Source of the DNA: DAITBA01 sp036824005 | Lineage (GTDB): Bacteria; Pseudomonadota; Gammaproteobacteria; Burkholderiales; Rhodocyclaceae | DNA length: 64,000 bases | Direction: 5' to 3' | NCBI GenBank assembly: GCA_036824005.1 | Contig: DAITBA010000008.1 | Span: 62,001 to 126,000, forward strand | Translations under genes and position numbers: made by a program | Part shown: piece by piece, positions 44,542 through 53,548 of the stretch | Layout: every line of letters starts with the position of its first letter | Numbering within the stretch: the stretch's first letter is position 1 | The notes under the pieces: model-generated | Databases searched by the model: none | What the model was told of the DNA's origin: nothing | Seen by the model: the letters and a program-made list of their open reading frames with translations, nothing else

Positions 44542-46716
44542 TTCCTTCCCCCTGCTCGCGCCCGACCACCGTAACCTTCTCCCCGATCCGCACCACGGCA
44601 TCGACGCTGAGCGCCTTGGGCAACTGGTGGGCGATGAACAGCATCGTCACCGTGCCCTTGAGCCGGTTGATGGTGCGGGCGAACTGCTCGGCGGTAGGCG
44701 GATCGAGGTTGCTCGTGGCCTCGTCGAAGATCAGGATCTTCGGGCGCTTGAGCAGCGCCCGGGCGATGGCGAGACGCTGCTTCTGCCCACCGGACAATCC
44801 GACGCCGCGCTCGCCGAGTTCGGTCTGGTAGCCCCGGGGCAGGCGCTCGATCGCCGTGTGGATCTCGGCCATGCGGCAGGCCTCGACGATCGCCTCGAAG
44901 CTCGCGTGGGGGTCGGCGGCGCGCAGGTTGTCGTAGAGGCTGCCGGAGAAGAGCACGGTGTCCTGGGGCACGACGCCGAAGTGGCTCCGGAGCGCATTGG
45001 CGCCGAGGTGGCGCAGGTCGACGCCGTCGATGCGGATGCTGCCTTCCTCGGGCAGGTAGAAGCCCTGTAGCAGTTTCGCCAGCGTGCTCTTGCCGCTGCC
45101 CGAGGGACCCATGATCGCTACCGCTTTGCCGGCCGGAATGGCGAGGTGGAAACCGCGGTACAGCCAGGGCTGATCGGCCCCATAGCGGAAGCCGAGCCCC
45201 CGGATGTCGATGCGCCCGCCGCGCTGCCCCTGGGTGCGCTGGGCGAGCAGGCCGTGGGGCTCGGTGGGCACGTCTAGGATGTCGCCCAGGCGCCGGATGG
45301 CGATGCCCGCCTCCTGGGCCTGCTGGTACAGCCCGACCAGGCGCAGGATGGGTTGCGAGAGCCGCCCGGCAAACATCTGGAAAGCGACCAGCATGCCGAC
45401 GGTGAAGCCATCGTTGGCCATGACCAGCAGCGCCCCGATGAGCAGGATGGCCAGGGTCTGGGTCTGCTCCAGGGCAGTGGCGGCGACGTGGTAGGTGTTG
45501 GCGAGCTGCTTCGTCTTGAAGCCGGCGCCCAGGTAGGTGGCGAGATAGTCGCCGTACTTCTGCTCCAGCTGCGGCTCCAGTTGCAGCGACTTCACCGTCT
45601 CCATCCCCGAGACGTACTCGGTCAGGAAGGACTGGTTCCTCGCCCCGAGCAGGAACTGGGCATTGAGCCGGGCGCGCAGCGGCGCCGTCACGGCGAGACT
45701 CAGGCCGGCGAGCAGCGCCAGCAGTCCGACGGCGATGAGGGTGAGCTGCCAACTGTAGAAGAACATCACGGCGAGGAAGATCGCCAGGAAGGGCAGATCG
45801 AGCACCAGGGTGACGGCCGCCCCGGTGACGAACTCGCGCACCGTTTCCACCCCGTGCAGACGCGCCACCAGCGTGCCCGTGGGGCGATGCTGGAAGTAGC
45901 CCAGGGGCAGGTGCAGCAGGTGGCGGAAGACTTCGCTGGCGAGCACCGCGTCGATGCGATTACCCGTATGCAGCACGAGATACTGGCGCAGCCAGCTCAT
46001 CAGCGCGCCGAAGACGGTGAAGATGGCCAAGCCGATGCCCACCACCGTGAGTGTCGACAGCGTCTGGTGTACGACCACCTTGTCGATCACCACCTGAGTG
46101 AACAGCGGTGTGGCCAGGCCGATCAACTGGATCGCGAGCGAGGCGAGCAGCACGTCGCGGAAGATGCGCCGGTGCTTGCGCAGCTCGGGCACGAACCAGT
46201 GCAGGCCGAAGGGCTTGGGCGTTTGGGCAAGCCCGGCATCGTCACTCTCGGGCGGCGTGGCGGCGCCCACCGACGCGGGGCGCACGGCGATGATGAGCGG
46301 CTCGAAGACGGCATCGAAGTCGCGCACCAACAGGGTTTCGGCCACGTCGCTGCCGGCGCGGAAGAAGAGCAGGCGTTCGCCGTCGGTCTTGATCAGCAGC
46401 GCCGGAGTACGCGCCGCTTCCTCGGCTTGCCCGGCGACGCCCGGCGCGGCGACCAGACCAGCGTCGTTGTCCGCTTCCGGGAGGCGCCTGAGGAACGCAA
46501 CCGCCGGCAGGCTCAGGCGCGCGAGTGCGGCGGCGCCGTCATTGTTTTCGGCGGTGTCGAGCCCGAGCACGCGCAGCGCGGCGCGCAGCCGGATCGCGTC
46601 GTGGGGTGGCGGGAACTGCTGGCGCAGCAAATCGGGATCGACCGGCAGGCGATGCAGGCGAGCCAGGCTGCCGAGGAGCCAAAGGAAATCCTCGGACGAA
46701 AGCGTGGGGCACGCAT
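44534..46716 (-). CDS. Type I secretion ABC exporter with C39-like domain (start region frameshifted)
   Basis: The open frame from TTG 46630 gives 698 aa: a C39-like peptidase-related N domain (LKIK-like LLIKTDGERLLFF), six transmembrane helices and an ATPase with GPSGSGKST, LSGGQKQRLAIARAL, ILIFDEATSNLD and FIAHQLP. The expected first 28 residues (SSEDFLWLLGSLARLHRLP) lie upstream in the same frame, but that frame has no ATG; a stop precedes it. The ATG with a good GAGG site at 46716 is in another frame and would read into the right frame only if one T were added in a TTT run near 46700. Either the gene has a 1-base deletion, uses TTG/CTG starts or slips. Confidence 0.85.
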
Positions 46717-47100
46717 GATTCAGACCTCAAGTTCTTATGTTTTTTGGATATGCTCTGGTGATGCGGCGGGCAATCTAGCCGGCACCCGATGCCCCTGTCA
46801 AGACGGCCGACAGGCTCTGTGGATCGATTGCGCGGATGCCACGCCCGGCACGGGTTTGTAGTAATCGGCGGATATGCGAAAGGCCGCTGATCCTCGCAAA
46901 CCCTTGGCCGGCACGGGCTTCGGCGCTTCGGGGTGCCTTTGTTACACTTGGCACGCTCGCGCATGCCGCGCCAGCGCTGGATCTCGCGCCTTGCGGTGTG
47001 TCGGGCGCCCGCCTACCCGATTGGAATTTTTGGGCGCGATGTGGCCACAAAAGGTATTCGGCGCGACACGAATCGCAGTAGGCCGGTAACCGGCGGCCGG
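46717..47100. other. Intergenic region upstream of the ABC exporter
   Basis: This 384-base stretch holds the exporter promoter at 46772-46801. The rest, up to the DUF3574 stop, shows no gene, repeat or strong hairpin. Confidence 0.5.
46772..46801 (-). promoter_or_regulatory. Sigma-70-type promoter of the type I secretion operon
   Basis: The minus strand has a perfect TTGACA (46796-46801), an 18-base spacer and TAGATT (46772-46777; 4 of 6). The predicted start near 46765 leaves about 49 nt before the ATG at 46716, supporting that ATG as the ancestral start. Confidence 0.55.
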
Positions 47101-47541
47101 TCAAAACGACACGCAGGCGCGCGTGCGCACCCGGAGCACGGCTTCTTGGTGGAACTCATTCTTGTAGGCGCGGGCGACTTCCTGCGCTGCCTGCTCGGCG
47201 GCTTCGTCGTCGGCATGTACGAGCTGCAGCACGCGCGAGTCTTCGCGCTCGATCGTGCCGCTGGTTCCACGCCACTGGCCGGCGGCGGACCAGGAGGTGA
47301 GACCTTGCGGAAAGCGCGGCGTGACGACGCGGTCGATGAACGCGCGCCATTCGCCCTCGCTGACGGTGCCGCCGGGCCGGGCGGTGCCGAAGTAGAGGGT
47401 GTCGACGATCTGCGTCTGCTCGGCGCTGCCGCAGCCGGCGCCGGGCAGCGCGGCGCAGGCAGACAGGGTCGCTGCGAAACAGAGCAGGGCGGCCGTGCGC
47501 CCGCGTGGGGCGCGATGCTTATCGATCCTGCTCCGGATCAT
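47101..47541 (-). CDS. DUF3574 lipoprotein
   Basis: The 146-aa product starts at the ATG at 47541 and has a lipoprotein signal (LLCFAATLSAC, Cys at the end of LSAC). The DUF3574 region begins QIVDTLYFGTARPGG and includes GEWRAFIDRVVTPRFPQGLTSWSAAGQW and VARAYKNEFHQEAVLRV. It should be an outer-membrane or periplasmic lipoprotein; its function is unknown. Its start lies inside the 3' end of the cupin gene (23-base overlap), so it is translationally coupled to it. Confidence 0.82.
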   Translation of the reverse strand: MIRSRIDKHRAPRGRTAALLCFAATLSACAALPGAGCGSAEQTQIVDTLYFGTARPGGTVSEGEWRAFIDRVVTPRFPQGLTSWSAAGQWRGTSGTIEREDSRVLQLVHADDEAAEQAAQEVARAYKNEFHQEAVLRVRTRACVSF

Positions 47542-47965
47542 AGACGACGACGCTCTCCTGCTCGTTGGGGTCATTGCGCGCCACGATGGCCTGGGCCGCT
47601 TCCGTATCGCTCAGGTTGAAGGGCTGGTGCGGCACGTCGGGCGGGATGAACATGAAGTCGCCGGCCTCGTTGATCACCGACTTCGCTAGCCCCGGACCGT
47701 AGCGCGTTTCCACGCGCCCGCGCAAGATGTAGATGGCCGTCTCGAAGCCGCGGTGATAGTGGGGCTCGGCGCGCCCGCCGGGTGGGATGACGACCAGATT
47801 CATCGTCAGGGCGCGGGCGCCGGCGGTGGCGCCGGAAATGCCGACGAAGTAGGGCAGGCGCTGGCGCGTCATGATCTGGGCATCGGGTCGCACGGTGATG
47901 ATTTCCGCGGTCGGTCCGGCCTGGGGTGAGCAATGTTGATCGGTGGCTTGTCGGTCCGCGGACAT
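47519..47965 (-). CDS. Cupin-domain protein
   Basis: The 148-aa product is a single cupin: PYFVGISGATAGARALTMNL, the first metal motif PGGRAEPHYHRGFETAIYILRG and a second motif AGDFMFIPPDVPHQPFNLS. The His residues of the motifs (HYH, and H in VPHQP) and Glu (FETAIY) are present, so metal binding is likely. Substrate unknown. It is the first gene of a small operon with DUF3574. A hairpin GTGCAGC-GGC-GCTGCAC lies just upstream of its ribosome site. Confidence 0.87.
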   Translation of the reverse strand: MSADRQATDQHCSPQAGPTAEIITVRPDAQIMTRQRLPYFVGISGATAGARALTMNLVVIPPGGRAEPHYHRGFETAIYILRGRVETRYGPGLAKSVINEAGDFMFIPPDVPHQPFNLSDTEAAQAIVARNDPNEQESVVVYDPEQDR

Positions 47966-47985
47966 GGTGAGCTCCTTTCACTCCG

Positions 47986-48002
47986 GTGCAGCGGCGCTGC
48001 AC
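47986..48002. promoter_or_regulatory. Perfect hairpin/palindrome 20 bases upstream of the cupin gene
   Basis: GTGCAGC, a GGC centre and GCTGCAC pair perfectly (7 bp). It directly precedes the AAAGGAG-type ribosome site of the cupin gene on the minus strand, so it could be an operator or a translation-control hairpin. Confidence 0.4.
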
Positions 48003-48083
48003 ATCATCGCATACGAGCAAACACGCGCGGCGGATGCGACCGTCGCGGCAGTCCGATTCCGGGGCGGCGACAGGCGCGCGCGA

Positions 48084-48112
48084 TTGACCGTCCGCGGTTG
48101 CGGCGATAAAGT
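48084..48112 (+). promoter_or_regulatory. Sigma-70-type promoter of the flavoprotein-chorismatase operon
   Basis: TTGACC (5 of 6), a 17-base spacer and TAAAGT (4 of 6) precede a predicted start near 48119, 75-90 bases before the possible ATGs at 48194 and 48209. Confidence 0.5.
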
Positions 48113-48208
48113 GCCGCCTGCCGACCATGCGGGCACTGGCGCATTGCGAAACGGGCGCCGGTGCGGCCCCGCGTGTCCCCAGTGCGACCGACGATGCAGC
48201 ACGCCGCC

Positions 48209-49582
48209 ATGAATCCAACCGCTCCACACCCAGTCGACGTCGAAGCCGACGTGCAGCAATGCGACGTGCTGATCATCGGCGGCGGGCCGGCCGGCACCAC
48301 CGCCGCGGCGCTGCTGGCGCGGCAGGGCCGCGATGTCGTGTTGCTGGAGAAGGCGCGCCACCCGCGCTTTCACATCGGTGAGTCGCTGCTGCCGGCCAAC
48401 GTCGCCCTGTTCGACCGGCTCGGCCTGCGTGATGCGGTGGAGAAAATCGGCATGCCCAAGTGGGGCGTCGAGTTCGTCTCGCCCAGCCACGAGCAGCGCA
48501 GCTACATCGAATTCGCCGACGCCTGGGACAAGTCCATGCCCTATGCCTGGCAGGTGCGCCGCTCGGAACTCGACGACATCATGTTCCGCCACGCCCAGTC
48601 CTGCGGTGCCGACGGGATCGAGGGCTGCCGGGTGCGTGACGTGGTTTTCGACGCGGACGGCGCCGACGTGCTCGCCGAACTCGATGATGGCGGCATCAAG
48701 CGGGCGCGCCGCTGGCGCGCGCGCTTCGTCATCGATGCCTCCGGGCGCGACACCTTTCTCGCCGGCAAGCTGGGCAGCAAGCGCAGAAACGCCAGGCACG
48801 ACAGCGCGGCACTGTTCGCCCACTACCGCGGGGCCGAACGACTGCCGGGCAGGCTGGAGGGCAACATCTCCATCTTCTGGTTCGATCACGGCTGGTTCTG
48901 GTTCATTCCGCTCGCCGACGGCACCACCAGCGTCGGCGCGGTATGCTGGCCGTACTACCTCAAGGCGCGCGCCAAGCCGCTCAAGGAATTCTTCGCCGAC
49001 ACCATCGCGCTGTGTCCGGCGCTGGCCCAGCGGCTGCGCGCGGCGACGCTGGTGGACGATCTGGTCCATGCCACCGGCAACTACTCCTACGCCAGCGGCG
49101 TCAGCAGCGGCGAGCGCTTCATCATGCTCGGCGACGCCTACGCCTTCATCGACCCGGTGTTCTCCTCGGGTGTCTATCTCGCCATGCACAGCGCCTTCGT
49201 GGGTGCCGAGGCGGTGGACACCTGCCTCGACCGGCCGGCGCAGGCGCGCCATGCGCTGGCGGCGTTCGATGCGACCATGCGCAAGGGGCCGCGCGAGTTC
49301 TCCTGGTGGATTTTCCGCGTCACCAATCCGACCATGCGCGAGCTGTTCATGCGCCCGCGCAATCCGCTGCGCGTCAAGGAGGCGCTGCTGTCGCTGCTGG
49401 CCGGCGACATCTACGGCAAGACGCCGATCTGGCCCTCGCTGACCCTGCTCAAGGGCGTCTACTACCTCATCTCCCTGTTCCACCTGCCGCGCACGCTGCG
49501 GGCGATGCGCCGGCGCCGCGACAACATCCGCGACCAGGGACCGCTCAGAGGAGAAACCGAGATGGAGCCCCATCGAGGATGA
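48209..49582 (+). CDS. Flavin-dependent halogenase-like oxidoreductase
   Basis: The product is 457 aa from ATG 48209 (an ATG at 48194 is also possible). It has an FAD site (GGGPAG, 24-29), GESLLP, and WFWFIPL at 229-235, which resembles the WxWxIP motif of flavin halogenases and their monooxygenase relatives. The C terminus has a hydrophobic stretch, TLLKGVYYLISLFHLP. It could be a halogenase or a geranylgeranyl-reductase-like enzyme. The chorismatase start overlaps its stop by four bases. In xanthomonadin/aryl polyene pathways similar flavoproteins and chorismatases occur together. Confidence 0.85.
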   Translation: MNPTAPHPVDVEADVQQCDVLIIGGGPAGTTAAALLARQGRDVVLLEKARHPRFHIGESLLPANVALFDRLGLRDAVEKIGMPKWGVEFVSPSHEQRSYIEFADAWDKSMPYAWQVRRSELDDIMFRHAQSCGADGIEGCRVRDVVFDADGADVLAELDDGGIKRARRWRARFVIDASGRDTFLAGKLGSKRRNARHDSAALFAHYRGAERLPGRLEGNISIFWFDHGWFWFIPLADGTTSVGAVCWPYYLKARAKPLKEFFADTIALCPALAQRLRAATLVDDLVHATGNYSYASGVSSGERFIMLGDAYAFIDPVFSSGVYLAMHSAFVGAEAVDTCLDRPAQARHALAAFDATMRKGPREFSWWIFRVTNPTMRELFMRPRNPLRVKEALLSLLAGDIYGKTPIWPSLTLLKGVYYLISLFHLPRTLRAMRRRRDNIRDQGPLRGETEMEPHRG

Positions 49583-50667
49583 GGCAGACGGCATCCGAGC
49601 CTGCCGCCATCCCGCGCCTCGACGCCCGACGACTCGCCAGCGACGAATGGCGCGCCCTCGCGGCGGGCGCCCCCGGCGCGCTGCTGGGCGGGGTAGCCTA
49701 TGGTCTTGCAGGCAGGGAAGACGGAGTGGCGAAGGGCGACGGCGCTGCCGGCCAGTCGTCGGCACCGCCCCTGGCGTGCGTCAATGCCCCGTTGATCGGG
49801 CCGTCCCTGCCGCGGGTGGATGCCTGGCTGACCGGCGCCCGACTGGTCGAAGGCCGCAGCGGCGCGGTGCGCTGGCGGCACGACGGCCACTGGCTGTTCG
49901 GCGCGCTGGCGCTCGATGAATCGGAGTCGGCGCCGAACGGGCTGGCGGCGCTGACCCGGCGTGCCTACGGCGACGTGTTCGAGAGCCTGCGCGCCACGGG
50001 TTGCCGGCATCTGGTGCGGATGTGGAACTACCTCGGCGCCATCAACGACGAGAGCGGCGGACTGGAGCGCTACCGGCAGTTCAATCTCGGTCGCCATGAC
50101 GCCTTCGTCGACGCGGGCTTGGCCCGCGGGGAAGGGGCGCCAGCCGCCTGCGCCCTGGGCACGCCCGGCGGGCCGCTGTGCGTGTGCTTCATCGCCGCGC
50201 GCGAAAAACCTGTCGCCATCGAGAACCCGCGCCAGGTGCCGGCCTGGCGCTACCCGATCGACTATGGCCCGCGCAGCCCGACTTTCTCCCGGGCGGCGCT
50301 CGCCGGTGCCGGAGACGGGCGCGTCGCGCTGTTCATCTCCGGCACCGCCAGCATCGTCGGGCACGCCAGCGTCTATGCCGGCGACATCGAGGCCCAGACG
50401 CGTGAAATCCTCGCCAATCTGCGCGCCGTGGTCGCGGCCACCCGGCGGCGCTGTTCCGCGCCGTTCGAACTCGGGACCCTGGAACTCACCGGCTACGTGC
50501 GCGACGCTGGCCATGCACAGCAGGTGTTGCGCATCCTCGCGACCGAAATGGGTGCGGACTCTCCGGCCGTGCGGAACGCGCTGCTGGTCGAGGCGGCCAT
50601 CTGTCGCACGGAACTGCTGGTGGAGATCGAGGCCTACGGATTCGCGCCCGGGGTGCTTCGGAGATAA
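49579..50667 (+). CDS. Chorismatase (FkbO/Hyg5/XanB2 family)
   Basis: The 362-aa product resembles FkbO-type chorismatases: VRMWNYLGAINDESGGLERYRQFN, RPAW-like PAWRYPIDYGPRSPTFSRA, ALFISGTASIVGHASVYAGD with the RidA-like fold and GTLELTGYVRD. These enzymes cut chorismate into pyruvate and 3- or 4-hydroxybenzoate (or a dihydroxy product). I cannot tell which. ATGA overlap with the flavoprotein gene gives strong coupling. Together they could start an aromatic polyene pigment or ubiquinone-type precursor route, but no polyketide genes are in this window. Confidence 0.85.
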   Translation: MRQTASEPAAIPRLDARRLASDEWRALAAGAPGALLGGVAYGLAGREDGVAKGDGAAGQSSAPPLACVNAPLIGPSLPRVDAWLTGARLVEGRSGAVRWRHDGHWLFGALALDESESAPNGLAALTRRAYGDVFESLRATGCRHLVRMWNYLGAINDESGGLERYRQFNLGRHDAFVDAGLARGEGAPAACALGTPGGPLCVCFIAAREKPVAIENPRQVPAWRYPIDYGPRSPTFSRAALAGAGDGRVALFISGTASIVGHASVYAGDIEAQTREILANLRAVVAATRRRCSAPFELGTLELTGYVRDAGHAQQVLRILATEMGADSPAVRNALLVEAAICRTELLVEIEAYGFAPGVLRR

Positions 50668-50796
50668 GGCACGGGCGATGGCGCAGGCCTCGTACGCCCG
50701 TCGTTCGAATTCCGTGCCGGAAATATCTTGTTACGACTTCGTATAAACGGGCGGGCGGTTGATGCGTTCATGGGACATATCAAGCTCGGAGGAACC

Positions 50797-51000
50797 ATGA
50801 AAACCGCCGCCCTCATGTTGCTGGCGCTGGCCGGACTGGTCGGCTGCGTCGTCGTCCCCGCTGAACCGCCGGTCGTCGTCGGACCACCGCGTGCCTACAT
50901 CGGGCCGCCCGTGGTCGTCGTACCCGGGCGCCCGTACTATCGCCACGGTTACGACGGATACCGCCGCTGGCATCACCGTCACGATCACTGGCGTGACTGA
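50797..51000 (+). CDS. Small lipoprotein with Pro/His-rich tail
   Basis: The 67-aa product starts at ATG 50797 (CGGAGG upstream) with a lipoprotein signal (LLALAGLVGC). The mature part is Pro/Val-rich (VVVGPPRAYIGPPVVVVPG) and then His/Tyr/Arg-rich (YRRWHHRHDHW), a layout that could bind metal ions. A TATAAA hexamer at 50742-50747 is a possible -10. The function is not known. Confidence 0.75.
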   Translation: MKTAALMLLALAGLVGCVVVPAEPPVVVGPPRAYIGPPVVVVPGRPYYRHGYDGYRRWHHRHDHWRD

Positions 51001-51038
51001 TGCGGGCCGACAGTCTCTGGCATTGCGCGTGCGGGCCG

Positions 51039-51488
51039 CTACTTCCCGTCCTGATTTGGCGGCGCGTCCGGATTGAAGTACCGCTCAAGCAGTTCCTCCG
51101 CCTCGTCGCCCTGAATGGTGCGGACGTCCAGCGAGGATGTGCTGGTGGCCCAAAAGTAATTCTGGCGGAACCACTGGCGCATGTCTCCAGTGAGACGGTC
51201 GATCGCGCCCGGGCGGCCGATCTCGAGCAGTGTCTGAATAGCCCGGTCGGCGAGCGGCGTCTTGTCGGTGGTCAGCCCGTTGCGCTCGCAGTAGTGGAGC
51301 AACTGGCCGACGTCCAGGGCGACGATGTTGTCGGGGGCATTTCTCGCCTGAACGAGCAGCTTCTGCAGCAAGGCGTTTTCCTCCTCCGGCAGCGGGTACT
51401 TCGCCTGGATGCTCTCGAGCCACGACGCGAGCCAGCGCGAAATGTTCGCGCGGTGCTCAGCCATCTGCTCGCTGCGTGCTCTGCTCAT
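51039..51488 (-). CDS. Protein of unknown function
   Basis: From MSRARSEQMAEHRANI (ATG 51488; an alternative at 51464) the product is 149 aa: helical and soluble, with segments SRWLASWLESIQAKYPLPEEE and WFRQNYFWATSTSSLDV. No domain was recognised and there is no signal peptide. The longer frame to 51695 runs into the start of the plus-strand secreted gene and is not used. It is convergent with the lipoprotein gene and divergent from the next gene. Confidence 0.6.
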   Translation of the reverse strand: MSRARSEQMAEHRANISRWLASWLESIQAKYPLPEEENALLQKLLVQARNAPDNIVALDVGQLLHYCERNGLTTDKTPLADRAIQTLLEIGRPGAIDRLTGDMRQWFRQNYFWATSTSSLDVRTIQGDEAEELLERYFNPDAPPNQDGK

Positions 51489-51693
51489 GTCGGAGCTGTT
51501 GCCATGTTCGGATGGCGCGGATGATAGGCGCAAGGTATCGACGCGGCAATAGCTGGTGGAGTTGCCCCGGCCAACCGCGCAGTCGCCAGGGCGGTCCAAG
51601 CGTTGAATTGACAGCGTGCGCCGCGGGCGTAGACTTTCTCCCTGAGGCTGGCTCGGTAGTGGTGAAATCCCATCGTCTTGAACGGGAGGTGCC

Positions 51694-52245
51694 ATGAGGG
51701 CATACGTCGTCGTCGCAGCGCGGTGCGTACTCGGGGCAATCGGGGACGCAGCGTTGGCCCAGCAGGGGATCGTGGTGAACGGCGTTGCGCTCGACGCGCG
51801 AACCGTGACCCAACTGCAGGCGGCCTATGGCCAGATTGCCCCGGGTCGCTACTGGTATGACCAAGTGTCGGGACTATGGGGCCGGGAGCGCGGCCCCCAC
51901 GCCGGGCAGATCATGCCCGGTCTGCGCTTAGGCGGGCCGTTGCGTCGTGACGCTTCGGGCGGTGGCACGGGTGTGGTCGTCAATGGGCGCGAGATCCATC
52001 CGGTGGAACTGGCGCAACTGCGCCAGCTGTTCGGCACCGTCAATCCGGGGCGCTACTGGCTCGATGCTCATGGCGTCGGCGGTTACGAAGGCGGTCCGCC
52101 CCAGTTCAACCTCGGGGCGGCTGCGGCGCAGCGCGGCGGCGGGCCCGGCTATAACCGCAGCGGGCCCGGCGGGCACCTCATGAGCGACGGTACCTGCTTC
52201 GGCTACATGCATCCGAACGGATCGAGCGTGATGAGCGGTTGCTGA
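51694..52245 (+). CDS. Secreted protein with an internal duplication
   Basis: The 183-aa product has a signal-like N terminus ending in AAIGDAALAQ. Two related units follow: VVNGVALDARTVTQLQAAYG..APGRYWYD and VVNGREIHPVELAQLRQLFG..NPGRYWLD, each ending in a Gly-rich stretch (GRERGPHAGQIMPGL and GGYEGGPPQFNL). The tail is Gly/Ser-rich with two cysteines. The ATG has GGGAGG six bases upstream. A conserved proteobacterial family with PGRYW motifs exists as I recall, but I know no function. Confidence 0.72.
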   Translation: MRAYVVVAARCVLGAIGDAALAQQGIVVNGVALDARTVTQLQAAYGQIAPGRYWYDQVSGLWGRERGPHAGQIMPGLRLGGPLRRDASGGGTGVVVNGREIHPVELAQLRQLFGTVNPGRYWLDAHGVGGYEGGPPQFNLGAAAAQRGGGPGYNRSGPGGHLMSDGTCFGYMHPNGSSVMSGC

Positions 52246-52281
52246 CGGATGCGGCGGCATGGGCGGCGTGCCGTGCCTGCC

Positions 52282-53412
52282 TCAACGCCAGAACCGACCG
52301 TCCTGGCCGATGATACTCAGATCGACAAAATCCAGCCCGGTGTGATCCTCCGGCGAATAGCTGATCACCAGCCCGCCAAGATCGAAGTTGCGCATGCCAT
52401 CGAGCGCGGTGAGCACGCTCGCCCGCGTCGGCTTCGGGCCGGCGCGGCGCAACGCCTCGGTCAGGACCTTGGCCGCGGCGTAGCCTTCCACCATGGCCGG
52501 CGTCAGCTCGGCGATGCCTTTCTCCCGCGCCAGCTTCTGCGCCTCCCGGATCATGGGCAGATTGAGCGAGCGTTCGTCGGGAAAAACCTGACTGACGATG
52601 ACGCCGCGCGCGTTGGCTCCGAGCAGCTTGATGAACCCCCCCGAGGCATTGTTCGACAACGTGATGACCTGCGCCGTGGAGCCGGCTTCGCGCATTGCCT
52701 TGATGCCGTCCGCGGCCACGGCACCGGAGCCGATCAATACCACGCCATCAGCATTGGCGTTGACGACGCGCAGGGCGATGCCGCTGAAATCGGGCCTGGC
52801 ACGGTCGAATTTCTCCACCAGTATCGGCTTCAGGCCGGCTGCATCGATACCCTTCAAGGCGCCGAGCGCGGCATCGGCGCCGAAGCTGTCGTCGACGTGA
52901 ATGACGGCCATGCGCCGAACGCCGAGCGCAATCATCTGCGCGACCGCTTTCTCGGCCTCGCTTTGGTACGTGGAGCGGACGTTGAAAATGTGCTTCCTGA
53001 GCGGCTTGTGCAGCAGCATGGCGCCCGTGGATGGCCCGACCAGGGGCACACCGTGCTTATCGAGCCAGGGCATCACTGCCTCGGTGTGCGGCGTTCCGCG
53101 GGTCAGGAACATGGCGACGACGTTCTTCTCCTCGATGAGTACCCGGGCGTTTTCGCCCGCCTGCTTGGGATCGAACTTGTCGTCGAGGGATTCGAGCCGT
53201 ATCGGCTGGCCATGGGTGCCGCCCTTGGCATTGACCTGATCGAGCCACAATCTAGCGCCATCAGTCACCTCCTTGACGCTGGACGCCTGCGGACCGCTGA
53301 ACCCCGCCGTTTGACCGATCAGAATGTCCGCCGCGGCGGCGCCGGCGAGTGGCAGCGTGGCGATTGCTGCAATCGTGGCGCGCGCAATGGCCCGCGCAAG
53401 GCTTGCGAACAT
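52282..53412 (-). CDS. Periplasmic Leu/Ile/Val-type ABC substrate-binding protein
   Basis: The 376-aa product has a signal peptide (residues 1-27, ending in AGAAAA) and then the type I periplasmic-binding fold: DILIGQTAGFSGPQA, GARLWLDQVNAKGGTHGQPI, FLTRGTPHTEAVMPWLDKHG, VGPSTGAMLLHKPLRKHIFNVR, VDDSFGADAALGAL and GMRNFDLGGLVISYSPEDHTG. A strong AAAGGA site precedes the ATG. Ligands may be amino acids, amides or aromatic acids. No permease or ATPase lies beside it, so it is an orphan receptor. The family is certain; the ligand is not. Confidence 0.9.
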   Translation of the reverse strand: MFASLARAIARATIAAIATLPLAGAAAADILIGQTAGFSGPQASSVKEVTDGARLWLDQVNAKGGTHGQPIRLESLDDKFDPKQAGENARVLIEEKNVVAMFLTRGTPHTEAVMPWLDKHGVPLVGPSTGAMLLHKPLRKHIFNVRSTYQSEAEKAVAQMIALGVRRMAVIHVDDSFGADAALGALKGIDAAGLKPILVEKFDRARPDFSGIALRVVNANADGVVLIGSGAVAADGIKAMREAGSTAQVITLSNNASGGFIKLLGANARGVIVSQVFPDERSLNLPMIREAQKLAREKGIAELTPAMVEGYAAAKVLTEALRRAGPKPTRASVLTALDGMRNFDLGGLVISYSPEDHTGLDFVDLSIIGQDGRFWR

Positions 53413-53548
53413 GTTGTTTTCCTTTCCGGACGCTGACGTCGCCCTGGTTGCATATGCTATACCAAGCTGATTCCGAGAGGCAGGATCGCATGGCGGTGCC
53501 GCCGCTTTGCCACCGCGCTGGCGGGCGCGCGGACGTGGTGCGGAGCGG

